NCBI RefSeq assembly: GCF_029522115.1
Contig: NZ_JAKWFK010000003.1
Span: 434,001 to 498,000, forward strand
Reading direction: 5' to 3'
Length of the DNA stretch: 64,000 nucleotides
Source: Trinickia sp. Y13
Lineage (GTDB): Bacteria; Pseudomonadota; Gammaproteobacteria; Burkholderiales; Burkholderiaceae
Part shown: positions 62,887 through 64,000 of the stretch, piece after piece
Position numbering within the stretch: the stretch's first letter is position 1
How the letters are laid out: the number at the start of each line of letters is the position of its first letter
The notes under the pieces: generated by a model
What the model was told of the DNA's origin: nothing
The model's input: the letters and a program-made list of their open reading frames with translations, nothing else
Database searches by the model: none
Position numbers and translations under genes: made by a program

Positions 62887-64000
62887 ATGCCAACGCCGTT
62901 GCTGGGCCAGATGATGGACGTACCGCTGAACGTATCGACGCTGCTCGTGCACGCCGCCCGATACGCCGCCACGACCGAAATCGTGTCGCGCCGCATCGAG
63001 GGCGACATTCACCGATACACCTACCGCGATTGCGAACGGCGCGCGAAGCAGCTCGCGCAGGCTTTGATGCGGCTTGGCGTCGAGCAGGGCGATCGCATCG
63101 GCACGCTCGCGTGGAACGGCTACCGCCATCTCGAAGCGTATTACGGCACGACCGGATTCGGCGCCGTGTGCCACACCATCAACCCGCGGCTTTTTCCCGA
63201 GCAGATCGCCTACATCGTCAACCATGCCGACGACCGCTACGTGTTGTTCGACACGACCTTCGCGCCGCTCGTCGCCACGCTCGCGCCGCGCTGCCCGAAC
63301 GTGAAAGCTTGGATCGCACTGGCGGCCGATGCGGATATCCCGGCGCTGGACGCACCGGTGCTCGGCTACGAGACGCTCGTCGAGGCGCAAGACGGCGATT
63401 TCGATTGGCCGGCGCTCGACGAACGGCTTGCGTCGTACCTTTGCTATACGTCGGGCACGACCGGCCATCCCAAAGGCGCGCTGTACTCGCATCGCTCCGT
63501 CTACTTGCACGCCATGGGCGCGGCGTTGCCCGACGCCATGGGGTTTTCGGCGCACGACTCGGTGCTGCCGGTCGTGCCGATGTTCCATGTGAATGCGTGG
63601 GGCATCCCGCACGGCGCGCCGCTTGCCGGTGCGAAGCTCGTCCTGCCAGGCAAGGATCTGGACGGCAAATCGTTGTTCGAGTTGATGCAGGCCGAGCGTG
63701 TGACCTTTTCCGCCGGGGTGCCGACGGTTTGGATGGGCTTGCTGTCGCACGTGAAATCGATTGGGGCGCGATTTTCGTCGCTCGAGCGAACCGTCATCGG
63801 CGGCTCGTGCTGTCCGCCGTCGATGCTCGAATCGTTCGAAGACGATTATGGCGTGCGCGTGATCCACGCCTGGGGGATGACGGAGATGTCGCCGCTCGGC
63901 ACGCTCGCGCGGCTGAACTGGGAGCAATCTCAGCGTCCGCTCGCCGAACGCCGCCGCTTGTTGCAAAAGCAGGGCACGGTCATATGCGGCATCGACATGA
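62887..64000 (+). CDS. Acyl-CoA synthetase (AMP-forming), 3' truncated by window
   Basis: The first 371 residues of a fatty-acyl-CoA ligase of the AMP-binding superfamily, which activates carboxylic acids through an acyl-adenylate. The AMP-binding loop [18 protein letters not shown] begins at residue 187, [10 protein letters not shown] and the adenine-binding [10 protein letters not shown] follow. The medium/long-chain FadD-like or AlkK-like group is most likely. GAGGAGACC precedes the ATG. The frame stays open to the end of the window, where the rest of the AMP-binding and C-terminal domains would follow. Confidence 0.94.
   Translation, partial: MPTPLLGQMMDVPLNVSTLLVHAARYAATTEIVSRRIEGDIHRYTYRDCERRAKQLAQALMRLGVEQGDRIGTLAWNGYRHLEAYYGTTGFGAVCHTINPRLFPEQIAYIVNHADDRYVLFDTTFAPLVATLAPRCPNVKAWIALAADADIPALDAPVLGYETLVEAQDGDFDWPALDERLASYLCYTSGTTGHPKGALYSHRSVYLHAMGAALPDAMGFSAHDSVLPVVPMFHVNAWGIPHGAPLAGAKLVLPGKDLDGKSLFELMQAERVTFSAGVPTVWMGLLSHVKSIGARFSSLERTVIGGSCCPPSMLESFEDDYGVRVIHAWGMTEMSPLGTLARLNWEQSQRPLAERRRLLQKQGTVICGIDM

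Overview
The window is a 64 kb piece of a high-GC betaproteobacterial chromosome, most likely Burkholderia sensu lato (Burkholderia, Paraburkholderia or Trinickia type). The clues are the block tig-clpP-clpX-lon-hupB-tRNA-Val, the run msrB-yciB-bolA-peptidyl-prolyl isomerase, a DUF4148 secreted protein, an intracellular polyhydroxyalkanoate depolymerase and GC-rich codon use. I cannot fix the genus. There is no CRISPR array, integrase, transposase or prophage.

Region 1 (1-15.1 kb) looks like a low-oxygen locus. It opens with the end of a respiratory nitrate reductase operon (narH'-narJ-narI). Next come a small unknown protein, a ribosome-hibernation factor, a TetR regulator with a divergent export operon (outer-membrane channel, HlyD adaptor, RbbA-type double ATPase/permease, YhhJ-type permease), a carbamate-kinase-like protein that has lost its active-site motifs, a zinc alcohol dehydrogenase, a copper-chaperone-like protein without its cysteines, and an orphan NarL-type response regulator. 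FNR-type boxes followed by a -10 element at class II spacing precede the hibernation factor, the export operon and the alcohol dehydrogenase. An FNR regulator with all four iron-sulfur cysteines lies further along (42.3-43.1 kb), between another alcohol dehydrogenase and a polyhydroxyalkanoate depolymerase.

Region 2 (15.1-19.2 kb) holds an aldolase/ketopantoate-reductase-like operon, tRNA-Leu(UAG), a MarR regulator and glycerate kinase. Region 3 (19.4-26.5 kb) is the conserved protein-quality-control block: trigger factor, ClpP, ClpX, Lon, HU and tRNA-Val(UAC).

Region 4 (26.5-45 kb) is accessory and separates hupB from ppiD, which are neighbours in many proteobacteria. It carries a LysR regulator, a DUF4148 protein, an Ohr/OsmC peroxidase with a TetR regulator and two matching operator-like sites, a tandem-PAS diguanylate cyclase, and an IclR-linked sugar catabolic cluster. 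That cluster encodes an ABC importer, a split UxaA-type dehydratase, an aldose dehydrogenase, a short-chain dehydrogenase and a FAH hydrolase. Together they fit a non-phosphorylative route for L-fucose, D-arabinose or a similar sugar, but no lactonase gene is present. The adh-fnr-phaZ group closes the region.

Region 5 (45-64 kb) is mostly housekeeping: ppiD, the divergent tesA/ybbA pair whose start codons overlap, pgi, an LprI-domain protein, the NAD(P)HX repair enzyme, a DadA-like oxidase, purL, a parvulin, bolA, yciB, msrB, selO and the start of an acyl-CoA synthetase gene that runs off the window.
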